A DNA stretch of 64,000 nucleotides from Flectobacillus roseus. GTDB lineage: Bacteria; Bacteroidota; Bacteroidia; Cytophagales; Spirosomataceae. The stretch lies in the NCBI RefSeq assembly GCF_030056665.1, contig NZ_JASHIG010000002.1, one strand, 5' to 3'. How positions within the stretch are numbered: the first letter of the stretch is position 1; every line of letters starts with the position of its first letter. Positions 1 through 8,067 of this stretch are shown one piece after another. The translations under genes were made by a program, and so were the position numbers. The notes beneath the pieces are model-generated. The model worked only from the letters and a program-made list of their open reading frames with translations, ran no database searches and was not told the origin of the DNA.

Positions 1-170
1 CAATCCAAAAATTGCGCCCTAACGCAAAAGGCAGTTTTAAGATAAACCTTGCCTCTGTTTTTGATATTAAAATACAACTTACAGACGATACAAACAGGGT
101 GCAAACCTTTAATATCTCAAGCAATCAGTTAAAAGTGCAAAGAAAGTTTATATTTGATGCTAAACAATAA
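1..170 (+). CDS. C-terminal end of a hypothetical protein (5' part outside window)
   Basis: An open frame enters from the left edge (first full codon at base 3) and ends at TAA 168-170, giving about 55 residues with no internal stop. The readable C-terminus ends in IFDAKQ and is rich in Lys, Gln and alternating hydrophobic residues, as in a beta-rich secreted or periplasmic domain. The next gene starts 11 bases later on the same strand, so the two may be co-transcribed. No family is recognised from this fragment; the function is unknown. Confidence 0.55.
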   Translation, partial: IQKLRPNAKGSFKINLASVFDIKIQLTDDTNRVQTFNISSNQLKVQRKFIFDAKQ

Positions 171-181
171 ATGAGAGTCAA

Positions 182-574
182 ATGCTTTACAACTATCGAT
201 TTACTTTTTCATTTTTGATCGCTATCCTAGCTACTTTATTTCTGTACTTGTTTGAGGAAACTAAAAATAGGCCTGAAATTATCGTATACAATAAAACAGG
301 GTATCAACTCGATTCCCTAAAATTTGAAGAACACTACTTTCAACTACAGCCAAATGATTCTATAATTATCAAAAATTGTAAAAGCTTTTCTATGCAGGAT
401 GATTTACCATTTGGCTTTCCACAAGCCAAAATCAAGGGTATTAGCGTCAAGAAACCTCCATTCTTTATCTGCGGAGTAGGAGTCTCAAAAATTGTGCATG
501 GAACCCACCAATACGATATTATACTTAATAAAAATATAGATTTTCCATTTCTGATTTGGCAGAATCATAAGTGA
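182..574 (+). CDS. Small membrane-anchored hypothetical protein
   Basis: This 130-residue protein starts with a single hydrophobic segment (about residues 8-24) after a short basic N-terminus, so it is probably anchored in the inner membrane or exported with an uncleaved signal. The rest is soluble and beta-like, with an acidic stretch early and aromatic residues near the C-terminus. It follows a partial gene by 11 bases and precedes the Arr gene by 28 bases on the same strand, so the three may form one transcript. No family motif is recognised and no function is proposed. Confidence 0.6.
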   Translation: MLYNYRFTFSFLIAILATLFLYLFEETKNRPEIIVYNKTGYQLDSLKFEEHYFQLQPNDSIIIKNCKSFSMQDDLPFGFPQAKIKGISVKKPPFFICGVGVSKIVHGTHQYDIILNKNIDFPFLIWQNHK

Positions 575-602
575 TAAATCAAAATCATAACCCCTTACAA
601 CT

Positions 603-1346
603 ATGGAGTTTTCACCCTTCAACCCAATTGTCAAATTATGCCTACAAGGCATGGAATTAGAAGCTCAAAATAACCTCGAAAAAGCCTTAAATACTTATAC
701 TCAAGCTTGGAATGAGGCAAGTAATGACTTTGAAAGGTATCTTAGCTCCTACTATATCGCCAAACTTCAAGAAGACAAGCATCAAAAGTTGTCTTGGTTG
801 GAGTCAACTTTATCCTTTGCCCTAAAAGCAAATAGTCCAGCGGTAAATACGGCATTACCATCTTTATACCAAACTCTTGCCAAATGTTACGAAGCATCGG
901 GCGAACTTGACAAAGCGAGAGAGAATCGTGCTCATTCTGAAGCACATCGCTGTAGCCCATCAGCCAATGGTCCTTTTTACCATGGCACAAGAGCGGACTT
1001 ATCAATTGGCGATTTCTTAGTGGCTGGGGGAAAGTCCAATTACCAAAGTAATCTTAAAATGAATCATATTTATTTTACTGCCTTGGTCGATGGGGCTGGT
1101 TTGGCAGCAGCATTAGCAAAAGGTGATGGTGTCGAGAGAGTTTTCATGGTAGAACCTACAGGTAACTTTGAAAATGACCCCAATCTCACAGATAAAAAAT
1201 TCCCTGGGAATCCAACTCGCTCCTATCGTTCGGAAGCTCCACTGAAAATCATTGGAGAAATAAAAGAATGGAATCGTCGTAGTCCTGAGGAAATACAGAA
1301 GTTTAGAGAAAAACTTGATAACAATAAAGGAGAAATTATCAATTAA
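603..1346 (+). CDS. arr: Rifampin ADP-ribosyltransferase (Arr) with N-terminal TPR-like extension
   Basis: Arr enzymes inactivate rifamycins by transferring ADP-ribose from NAD+ to the C23 hydroxyl. Residues 125-225 match Arr closely: FYHGT (125-129), NHIYFT (154-159), VEPTGNFENDPNLTDKKFPG (183-202), then RSYRSEAP. The H-Y-D triad of the family corresponds to H127, Y157 and D192, all present. Classical Arr proteins are about 140 residues; here about 120 extra N-terminal residues form amphipathic helices that look like TPR repeats (for example 18-58 and 85-112). The fusion may add a partner-binding surface. It is cytoplasmic, and expression may be shared with the two small genes upstream. Whether it confers resistance cannot be read from the sequence. 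Confidence 0.9.
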   Translation: MEFSPFNPIVKLCLQGMELEAQNNLEKALNTYTQAWNEASNDFERYLSSYYIAKLQEDKHQKLSWLESTLSFALKANSPAVNTALPSLYQTLAKCYEASGELDKARENRAHSEAHRCSPSANGPFYHGTRADLSIGDFLVAGGKSNYQSNLKMNHIYFTALVDGAGLAAALAKGDGVERVFMVEPTGNFENDPNLTDKKFPGNPTRSYRSEAPLKIIGEIKEWNRRSPEEIQKFREKLDNNKGEIIN

Positions 1347-1813
1347 ACTTTGGTAGAACCTCAGAACATAACAAGTATTTATAATCAAAGTTCTTCTAAA
1401 AAGCGCTTACTTCTACAGGGTATTTCTTACAATACCTAATGCCAACACATGATATGTCAAAACTAATACAAGACAACACAGAACCTACTCTACTTCTGAT
1501 GTATATTTGAAAGTATCCCAAAGATTACAATCTCTAAAACCTGAACCATTCAATATCTATGAAAACCAGAATTCCCATCCTACTTATTCTCCTATAATAC
1601 TGTGCTTTATTAATCAAAATCATGGTATTCAAAGACTTACCAACCATGACAATCGGTGGTTTGATATTAAATTTTTCAAGAACAATTTTAGGGCATTGTC
1701 CGAAATTTAGTAATTCCAACCTATCCCCAGAGTTATTCTAAAAGTAGATAACACCCTATTCTTTAAAATAAACCCAAATTCTATAATCAATTGATAATCA
1801 AACGTAAAATTAA
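1347..1813. other. Intergenic stretch without a convincing gene
   Basis: The 467 bases between arr and the acyltransferase pseudogene hold only short open frames on both strands (61-67 codons, overlapping one another), without a recognisable protein or a good start context. It may be decayed coding sequence, given the pseudogene that follows, but nothing in it can be identified. Confidence 0.5.
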
Positions 1814-2923
1814 ATGAACAACAACAATTTGAGTACGAAGCCTCACTTTCAAATTCTTGATGGGCTTCGCGGAGTAGCTGCTATTATTGTCGTATTCTTT
1901 CACCTTGCCGAACCACTTGCCAGCAACCACCTTGACAACATGGTAAACCATGGCTACTTGGCGGTTGATTTCTTCTTTCTCCTTTCGGGTTTTGTCATTG
2001 GATATGCCTACGATGACAGGTGGGACACATTAACGTTTAAGGGCTTTTTCCGTCGCAGGTTGATAAGACTTTAGCCTCTTGTCATTTTAGGTATGACTCT
2101 TGGTGGCATTACCTTCTATTTTACCGACTCTACGATTTGGCCGATGATTCATACGATTCCACTATGGAAACTCATCGTTGTAATGCTAATCGGGTACACC
2201 ATTTTACCCATACCGCTTTCAATGGATATTCGTGGTTGGCAAGAAATGCACCCGCTAAATAGCGTTGGTTGGTCGCTTTTCTTCGAATATATCGCCAACA
2301 TCCTTTATGCTTTAGGAATTAGAAAATTATCGAACAAATCGCTTTCTATCTTTGTGGCACTGTCAGCAGTATTGCTGGTTCAATTTGCGGTAACAAACTC
2401 AAACGGAGATGTAACAGGTGGGTGGACGCTGAACTATGAACACATGCGTGTTGGCATCACAAGAACCCTTTTTCCTTTTTTTGCAGGCTTACTTTTGTCA
2501 AGAGTAACCCAACCGACTAAGATTAAAAATGCGTTTTTGTGGTGTAGTATCCTTATTGCAGCAGTTTTATTTATGCCAAGAATTGGAGGAGCGACTCAAC
2601 TTTGGATGAACGGTCTTTATGAATCCCTTTGCATCATCATCATTTTTCCAATGATCGTCTATATCGGTGCTAGTCGAATTTTACATCCTAACGAAGATAA
2701 AATTTGTAAATTTCTTGGTGACATCTCCTATCCTTTATATATGACTCACTAAGTATTGGTGTATTTTTATGTGGCTTGGATTAGTGATCATAAAGGAATA
2801 ACGCTGGCGGAGGCTTGGCCAATTGCCTTGCTCACATTTGGAAGCGCTGTAGTTTTGGCTGTTATTAGCTTAAAACTTTACGATGAGCCAGTTAGAAAAT
2901 GGTTACATCAAAAGCTTGGATAA
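1814..2923 (+). pseudogene. Acyltransferase 3 (OafA-type) pseudogene with two in-frame stop codons
   Basis: One continuous frame of about 369 codons encodes a multi-pass membrane O-acyltransferase of the acyltransferase 3 family, broken by TAG at 2072-2074 and TAA at 2750-2752. The N-terminus has the family signature (LDGLRGVAAIIVVFFHL, then DFFFLLSGFVIGY, FFRRRLIRL). The middle has several membrane helices and the region after the second stop still reads as family C-terminus (VYFYVAW ... LYDEPVRKWL), ending in TAA 2921-2923. The frame never shifts, so both lesions are simple nonsense changes. Intact relatives acylate surface polysaccharides or other substrates. Three short peptides could be made, but none would hold a complete fold. 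Recoding of both stops is unlikely, since TAG and TAA end neighbouring genes normally. Confidence 0.88.
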
Positions 2924-3001
2924 GCCTCAGGTTCACCTTTTTGACTTGAACTAACTATTAGTAATTGGGTAAATAATTCTTCTTAAATAAAACAGAATAC
3001 C

Positions 3002-3556
3002 ATGACAATGACATCAATTCCTACAAAAATCGAAGTAGTTCAAGCTGATATTACTAAAATGTCAGTTGACGCCATCGTAAATGCTGCCAATACTTCTCTT
3101 TTGGGAGGCGGTGGTGTTTATGGAGCTATTCATCGTGTAGGAGGTCCCGCAATTTTGGAGGATTGTCGTAAAATCATTGCCAAACAAGGAGGTTGTAAAG
3201 TCGGAGAAGCTGTTATTACAACAGCGGGTAAACTTCCTGCAAAATACGTAGTTCATACGGTAGGTCCTGTTTGGAATGGCGGTAATAAGCATGAAGCTGA
3301 AAAACTTGCCTCTTGCTATACCAAGGCTTTACTATTGGCAAAAGACCATCATTGTAAATCAGTTGCATTTCCTAATATAAGTACGGGCATCTATAAATTT
3401 CCAAAGGATTTGGCGGCGCAAATTGCATTTGAAACCGTATATAAATTTGTGACGGAGCAACCTTATATTGAAAAAATAGTATTTGTATGCTTCGATGAAG
3501 AAAATTATGAGCACACAAATAATCAATTACAAAAGCTCAACCTCTTCACAGAATGA
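3002..3556 (+). CDS. Macro-domain protein (YmdB/MacroD-like), catalytic Asp position changed
   Basis: Single macro domain of 184 residues, the usual size for stand-alone ADP-ribose or O-acetyl-ADP-ribose hydrolases of the YmdB/MacroD type. The diagnostic strand-loop is intact: DAIVNAANTSLLGGGGV (23-39), then AIHR (42-45). The C-terminal phosphate-binding loop is FPNISTGIYKFP. In MacroD and YmdB the residue after GGGGV is a catalytic Asp; here it is Tyr40 (TAT, 3119-3121). The protein may bind ADP-ribose yet hydrolyse poorly, or use another mechanism. An ADP-ribosyltransferase (arr) lies 1.7 kb upstream, a suggestive but unproven link. The start could also be Met3. Confidence 0.88.
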   Translation: MTMTSIPTKIEVVQADITKMSVDAIVNAANTSLLGGGGVYGAIHRVGGPAILEDCRKIIAKQGGCKVGEAVITTAGKLPAKYVVHTVGPVWNGGNKHEAEKLASCYTKALLLAKDHHCKSVAFPNISTGIYKFPKDLAAQIAFETVYKFVTEQPYIEKIVFVCFDEENYEHTNNQLQKLNLFTE

Positions 3557-3787
3557 TAATTCAATTAGCTTGTATTAAAACCAAATTGATTCTCTTCCTA
3601 CATAGGTAGGGATCTTGTTGGAAGTAATGCTTAATTTTTCTATTCAGTTTTCACATTGACAACCTCAACAGATAGCTATTTTCAAAGCGGAAAATAGGCT
3701 GATTATCAATGTAAAACGAAATTAGTCCAGTATATTTCAGATAGTAAATCTGTTACAAACTAAGCATTTCTTCCAACTTTAATCTAG

Positions 3788-4141
3788 CTATTTTCCTATT
3801 ATTTCACGACGGTGTCGTATTCCCCAATCAGTCAGGTTTCGGATAATGGTCTGCAAGGTTTTTCCGTGCTCAGTAAGTTCATATTGCACGGTAATAGGCT
3901 GAGTTTCCAACACAGTTCGTTTGATAATTTTATTAGTTTCTAGCTCTTTCAGCTCCTTGCTCAACATTTTGTTGGAGATACCATTGACATCGTTCAGAAT
4001 GTCCGAAAATCGTCTTTTGTTATAATAGCAAATAGAAGATATAATATTAATTTTCCATTTCCCGCTCAGCACATCCATCGAATCTTGGACAGCCAGCATT
4101 GCTTTTTTGTGTTCATCCCCTTGATATTCTTCACATTTCAT
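3788..4141 (-). CDS. HxlR-family winged-helix transcriptional regulator
   Basis: This 117-residue protein is full length for the HxlR family. It has the early motif DVLSGKWKINII, the recognition region RRFSDILNDVNGISNKMLSKEL, and the wing and end (VQYELTEHGKTLQTIIRNLTDWG). HxlR proteins act as dimers and often respond to aldehydes, thiol oxidants or redox state. This one has Cys3 near the N-terminus and Cys38 near the DNA-binding domain, which might serve as a sensor. It is divergent from an SDR gene starting 124 bases away, the classic arrangement for HxlR and its target. TTACT repeats lie in the gap between them. Confidence 0.93.
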   Translation of the reverse strand: MKCEEYQGDEHKKAMLAVQDSMDVLSGKWKINIISSICYYNKRRFSDILNDVNGISNKMLSKELKELETNKIIKRTVLETQPITVQYELTEHGKTLQTIIRNLTDWGIRHRREIIGK

Positions 4142-4148
4142 ATTTTTC

Positions 4149-4238
4149 CTTGTTACTAAAGTGTTACTGTATTACCTCAATGATACTATTACTTTTTGAC
4201 ACCAAGTTACTAAAATAAACTAACAACATATACCTTTG
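4149..4238. promoter_or_regulatory. Divergent HxlR/SDR control region with TTACT repeats
   Basis: The gap holds repeated TTACT words (GTTACT at 4151 and 4163, ATTACT near 4187, GTTACT near 4206), including an imperfect inverted pair TTACTT / AAGTTAC at about 4188-4210. This is compatible with HxlR operators. A Bacteroidota-like -7 element TAccTTTG occurs at 4231-4238 for the SDR gene, but a clear TTG 19-21 bases upstream is missing. The motif assignment is by eye. Confidence 0.4.
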
Positions 4239-4264
4239 CCACTCAAACTTTAAAGAAAACAATC

Positions 4265-5020
4265 ATGAGCAAGTTATCAAACAAGGTGGCAATAGTAACG
4301 GGAGCTTCAAAAGGTATTGGAGCCTCTATCGCAAAATATTTTGCCGCAGAGGGCGCCAAGGTAGTCGTAAATTATGCATCAAGTAGAGAAGGAGCGGAAA
4401 AAGTAGTGACCAGTATTACCGAAAATGGAGGCACCGCTATCGCCATTAAAGCCGATGTATCTAAAGCAACAGAGGTAAGTCAGCTTTTTGAAGAATCAAA
4501 AAATGCGTTTGGACAAATTGATATTTTGGTCAACAATGCTGGTATCTATCAATTCTCCCCAATTGAGACATTTTCGGAAGATTCTTTTCACCAACAATTC
4601 AATACCAACGTATTAGGGTCATTGTTAACTATCAGCGAAGCAGTTAAGCAATTTGATGAAAAAGGAGGTGTAATTATCAATATCAGTTCGGGTGCAAGTA
4701 CAACGCCTCCTGCTATGATGTCGGTTTATTCTGCTACAAAAGCGGCCTTAGATGCCATCACTATTTCCTTATCTAAAGAGTTTAGCGGACGAAATATCCG
4801 CATTAATTCATTACTTCCAGGCGGAGTCCAAACAGAAGGAACAATCACCGCAGGTATCACAGGAAGCGATACCGAAAAAGCCATGATTTCTAAAACACCA
4901 CTGGGACGAATCGGTCAACCAGAGGATATTGCCAAAGTGGCAGTATTTTTGGCTTCAGATGATGCTGGATGGATTACTGGAGAAAAAATAACAGTTGCAG
5001 GTGGCTTATATGGCTTGTAG
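4265..5020 (+). CDS. Short-chain dehydrogenase/reductase (classical SDR)
   Basis: A 251-residue classical SDR, NAD(P)-dependent and cytoplasmic. It has the cofactor motif TGASKGIG near residue 13, the NNAG motif (LVNNAGIY), the active-site Ser in NISSG and YSATK for the catalytic Tyr/Lys, and ends in a typical GG-containing segment (ITVAGG). The basic residues after the first strand (YASSREGAEK) favour NADP over NAD. It is read divergently from the HxlR regulator and is its likely target. Similar HxlR/SDR pairs respond to carbonyl or oxidant stress, but the substrate cannot be told from sequence. Confidence 0.93.
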   Translation: MSKLSNKVAIVTGASKGIGASIAKYFAAEGAKVVVNYASSREGAEKVVTSITENGGTAIAIKADVSKATEVSQLFEESKNAFGQIDILVNNAGIYQFSPIETFSEDSFHQQFNTNVLGSLLTISEAVKQFDEKGGVIINISSGASTTPPAMMSVYSATKAALDAITISLSKEFSGRNIRINSLLPGGVQTEGTITAGITGSDTEKAMISKTPLGRIGQPEDIAKVAVFLASDDAGWITGEKITVAGGLYGL

Positions 5021-5197
5021 TCATTAGGTTAGCTTATAGATATAGGCAAAGTAGTTGATGATAATTACTTTGCCTATTTTTATTTTATTGGTTTCAAATA
5101 TTCATTTCAATCATAGTGAAAAGCAAAAGTTCTTTTTAACTTAGTTGTAGGTTGAGCATTTCCCGACCAAACATCATAACAACTAAACTCTTATACT

Positions 5198-5638
5198 ATG
5201 GCACTCATTAATCCTTATCTACATTATAACGGCAATGCTGAGGAGGCATTCAATTTTTATAAATCTGTGTTCGGCGGCGAATTCGCGATGATTGCAAGAT
5301 TCAAAGATTTCGCAAATCCCGAACAACCATTTCCAGAGGAAGAAGCCAATAAAGTAATGCATATAGCTTTACCAATCGGCAAGACCAACGTATTGATGGG
5401 GAGCGATGTGCCAAACGTACTAGGAAAAGTCAATGAGCAAGAGAATCGAAGTAAAATCTCAATAAGTGCTGAAAGTAAAGAAGAGGCAGATCATTTGTTC
5501 AATGGACTTTCAGCAGGAGGAAATATCGAAATGCCAATAGCAGATAGTCCATGGGGTTCGTATTTCGGTATGTTTCGAGATAAATACGGTATAGAGTGGA
5601 TGGTAGATTTCGATCCAAAGTATAATGGTCAGGTGTAA
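5198..5638 (+). CDS. VOC-superfamily (PhnB/glyoxalase-like) protein
   Basis: This 146-residue protein has the PhnB-like VOC fold: it starts with INPYLHYNGNAEEAFNFYKS, followed by FGGEF, MHIALPIG, and a C-terminal FGMFRDKYGIEWMVDF. Members are small dimeric cytoplasmic proteins, some being metal-dependent lyases or dioxygenases and many of unknown role (often annotated as 3-demethylubiquinone-9 3-methyltransferase-like, which is misleading). The metal ligands seem only partly kept. The gene is followed directly by a long hairpin that overlaps its last codon and probably ends the transcript. Confidence 0.85.
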   Translation: MALINPYLHYNGNAEEAFNFYKSVFGGEFAMIARFKDFANPEQPFPEEEANKVMHIALPIGKTNVLMGSDVPNVLGKVNEQENRSKISISAESKEEADHLFNGLSAGGNIEMPIADSPWGSYFGMFRDKYGIEWMVDFDPKYNGQV

Positions 5639-5728
5639 AATATTCCTTCCTTCATTGCTAGTCGAAAGACCCACAATGAAGGAAGGAATATTTTATTTTA
5701 AGCCGTTGTGGGTCTTTTGACCCACAAC
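5637..5728. repeat. Two consecutive perfect palindromes, likely terminator/repeat element
   Basis: The first has 21-base arms (5637-5657 and 5674-5694) around a 16-base loop, with A- and T-rich ends. The second has 10-base arms (GTTGTGGGTC at 5705-5714, complement at 5719-5728) around TTTT. The loop of the first contains GAAAGACCCACAA, which resembles the second palindrome, so the two are related in sequence. The rest of the gap up to 6051 shows no gene. Confidence 0.75.
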
Positions 5729-6051
5729 ACTAGCGCCAGCAATTACAAGAGTGACAGAATAGCCATTCTTGTGGTTGTAATCATATTCATAACAAATCTA
5801 TATTTTATTTTCGAACCTGGTGATTGCTTTCGCTCTCTTTGTTGAGTAAAATACCAACAATGGCAGAAAAGTAGTAACTTATAGTATTTTTAATCCGAAC
5901 TATTCTGGATAAATTTGAAATACCAGAAATTTCATGAGCCATTTATTTCTTATATGAATGCAGAAAAAATGCTCCCCATTTGTGTTTTTATGAATTAACT
6001 CTTATAATCGTCTAGTTAATAGTTATACAACTTTAAATACCTCTAAAATTA

Positions 6052-6495
6052 ATGAAATACCTTCTTCCTTTCATCTCAGTGATTATTATCTCCTTGATTA
6101 CATCTTCATGTAAAGATGATGATTTTCCATCCACTTCAACAATTATTACAGGAAAAGCATTCACAGAAGATGGGACTTCAGTTGACAGTATGATAATTTA
6201 TTTTACAGGTATCAAAGGCTCAATTACTAAGATAAATTACACATTCTTCATAACAGATAAATTAAATGAAAAAGGCGAATACTCAATTAATCAATTGGTT
6301 CCAGATGACACATCTTTACTAAGTTTTTATATTGGGTGGGAAAGTCAGTTATCTAAGGAATTATTCACTACTCATTATATTTTTGTGCGGATAAACAATG
6401 GAGACTTTTTTAAATTTGAAGATCCCATAGAGCTGGCAAAAAAAATTATTCTTGGTCAAGAAAACACACTGGATTTTAAGTTTGTAAAGAAATAA
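6052..6495 (+). CDS. Surface-type lipoprotein of unknown function
   Basis: A 147-residue protein with a clear lipoprotein signal: a hydrophobic stretch (residues 3-18) ending in TSSC, with the mature Cys followed by KDDD. In Bacteroidota an acidic cluster right after the Cys favours export to the outer leaflet of the outer membrane. The mature part (about 125 residues) reads as a beta-sandwich, starting with an ITGKAFTEDG segment like carboxypeptidase-regulatory or Ig-like domains. There is no enzymatic motif. It stands alone between two hairpins, with an opposite-strand gene downstream. Confidence 0.7.
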   Translation: MKYLLPFISVIIISLITSSCKDDDFPSTSTIITGKAFTEDGTSVDSMIIYFTGIKGSITKINYTFFITDKLNEKGEYSINQLVPDDTSLLSFYIGWESQLSKELFTTHYIFVRINNGDFFKFEDPIELAKKIILGQENTLDFKFVKK

Positions 6496-6579
6496 AAACA
6501 CTTTCAAGTCCATCATTCACTATAAGTAATCCAGTCTATTTAACCATTATTGGTCTGGTGAGTAACAAAATACGAGAAA

Positions 6580-6602
6580 GTAGCTAAAGTAAATTTAGCT
6601 AC
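6580..6602 (-). terminator. Hairpin overlapping the stop codon of the 6599-7117 gene
   Basis: Arms GTAGCTAAA and TTTAGCTAC are separated by five bases. On the minus strand the stem covers the stop codon of the hypothetical gene and is followed by a weak pyrimidine tract (TTTCTCG), so it is a possible but weak terminator. Confidence 0.35.
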
Positions 6603-7117
6603 GCCTGTGTAGTTTCCAACAAAGTCATGGCTTCAATAATGTTGGTGGCCTTCTCCATACTTTTGATTGGTGACAACCCAATACTTTTTCTTGCAGTATT
6701 AATCGAATCGGTATCAAACTGCTGTACGTTACGAATTTTAAGCATCACCGCAGTTTTAAGCGTGGCTGACTTGATACGTATAGTGAAGGGGGAATATCTT
6801 GCGGGGTGAATATGCACATATCGCTCAGGCTCATTACCCCATAAAAATACCCACTTGGAAGTATCCGATAACTGAAAGGTTGCATAACCCTGATGTTTCT
6901 CCAAAAAGACTCGATAATCCTCCTCAGAAGTAATCCCCTGCTCTTTTAAAAAATATAATGTCTCTTCAAAAATTGCATCTAAGGATAAACGACCTATGTA
7001 TAAATCCATCAACGAATCGCCCAATTTCGACAAATTCACCTCAGAATCTACGCTATGATTTGCAATAAAATCTATAATGCTGGGTAAATGGTGTTTGAGT
7101 GTGTTAAATAAAATCAT
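6599..7117 (-). CDS. Hypothetical protein, 172 aa
   Basis: Soluble, mixed alpha/beta protein without signal peptide or membrane segment. The N-terminal half is helical and acidic, the middle holds a compact segment with WVFLWGNEPERYVHIHPARYSP, and the C-terminal third is helical. The centre (H-I-H-P-A-R-Y) looks like a conserved surface or ligand site, and such proteins occur as lone genes in Cytophagales. No family is named with confidence. It is transcribed opposite to the upstream lipoprotein gene and lies close to another unrecognised minus-strand gene. Confidence 0.65.
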   Translation of the reverse strand: MILFNTLKHHLPSIIDFIANHSVDSEVNLSKLGDSLMDLYIGRLSLDAIFEETLYFLKEQGITSEEDYRVFLEKHQGYATFQLSDTSKWVFLWGNEPERYVHIHPARYSPFTIRIKSATLKTAVMLKIRNVQQFDTDSINTARKSIGLSPIKSMEKATNIIEAMTLLETTQA

Positions 7118-7246
7118 AGTTTTTAGGGAAAGGGATACAATTCTTAAAACTGCCTAAGTGAGTGCCTAATATTAAAGATTTTCAGTATTTGCCGGTCTTT
7201 TCTTTCATTGTTGATAAAAAACAACAATGGCAAAACTATGAACTAC

Positions 7247-7918
7247 TTACCCATTTTCTTCTATCTCAAAAAACAGATTTTTAGCCTCTACAAAATCATA
7301 ACCAGTAATTTGCTTCTCTTTAATCATATCAACCAATTTTTCGGACATATATTTATAACCCACATGAATATTATTGGCAAACAAATCATATTTAGGCATT
7401 TGACTCATGAAGTGGTATTCGATATTTATTCGAAAATCACCCCCATATTTTTTAAAAATCTGATACATTTGACCTTCTGATTCAATATTACCTTTTAGAG
7501 ATACCTCTTTTGTACTCTGATCAATTAGTTCATAGAAACTCATCTCTCGGTCTATAAATTGATACAAATCAACAAAAAAATGAAGCCAGTAATATCCAAG
7601 TATTTGCTCTCCCTTATGCATAACTTTAATTGGATGATATTTATGAGGGGGTAAATGAAAACCTTTTAATAGCTCCTTCACTTTGTCATTTAAAAAAATC
7701 CCAAATCCTACTGGACTACCATCTATAAAATCTGTTAAGAAAGCTTTCTTGTGAAGGATTATTTGTACCTCTGGATTAAAATCAAGGAATTCTCCTTTCA
7801 TAAATCTACCACTATACGGGGGCTCATGTAGCTTGATAGGGAACACTACATCTTCAGTTTGATGATAATGACCAACCTCTTTTTTATTCATTGAAGGTGC
7901 AAAAATGTAATATTTCAT
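7247..7918 (-). CDS. Imm11/DUF1629-like protein
   Basis: The start is placed at the Met of MKYYIFAPSMN; the frame continues 57 bases further upstream (to 7975), but those residues look like translated intergenic DNA. The 223-residue protein has the layout of the Imm11 (DUF1629) group: an opening MKYYIF strand, a central GFGIFLNDKVKELL segment followed by GYYWLHF, and a late NIHVGYKYMSEKLVDMIKE segment. Imm11 proteins are usually immunity proteins encoded beside polymorphic toxins, but no toxin gene is seen here, so it could be an orphan immunity gene or a relative with another role. The assignment rests on pattern memory only. Confidence 0.5.
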   Translation of the reverse strand: MKYYIFAPSMNKKEVGHYHQTEDVVFPIKLHEPPYSGRFMKGEFLDFNPEVQIILHKKAFLTDFIDGSPVGFGIFLNDKVKELLKGFHLPPHKYHPIKVMHKGEQILGYYWLHFFVDLYQFIDREMSFYELIDQSTKEVSLKGNIESEGQMYQIFKKYGGDFRINIEYHFMSQMPKYDLFANNIHVGYKYMSEKLVDMIKEKQITGYDFVEAKNLFFEIEENG

Positions 7919-8067
7919 AGGCTCTAATATTTTGGTACTATTTAAGGGTTTACAACTTGTGTAAAATGTTGGCATTACTGGTCAAAATACCAACAACCGC
8001 AAAAATGCTTCATTAATACTAATAAACACAAAAATTTCGTTGCTTTGTAAAAATTATATGCAACAAC

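Noticed and set aside
1534..1719. Minus-strand open frame of 61 codons and an overlapping plus-strand frame of 67 codons
   Set aside because: They overlap one another, lack a family pattern and a convincing start, and sit in a gap next to a pseudogene.
1814..2923. Possible stop-codon recoding in the acyltransferase frame
   Set aside because: Two different stop codons would need reading through, and both serve as normal stops in neighbouring genes; simple nonsense decay is more likely.
7919..7975. N-terminal extension of the Imm11-like protein
   Set aside because: The 19 extra residues have no conserved character, while MKYYIF is a normal start for the family.
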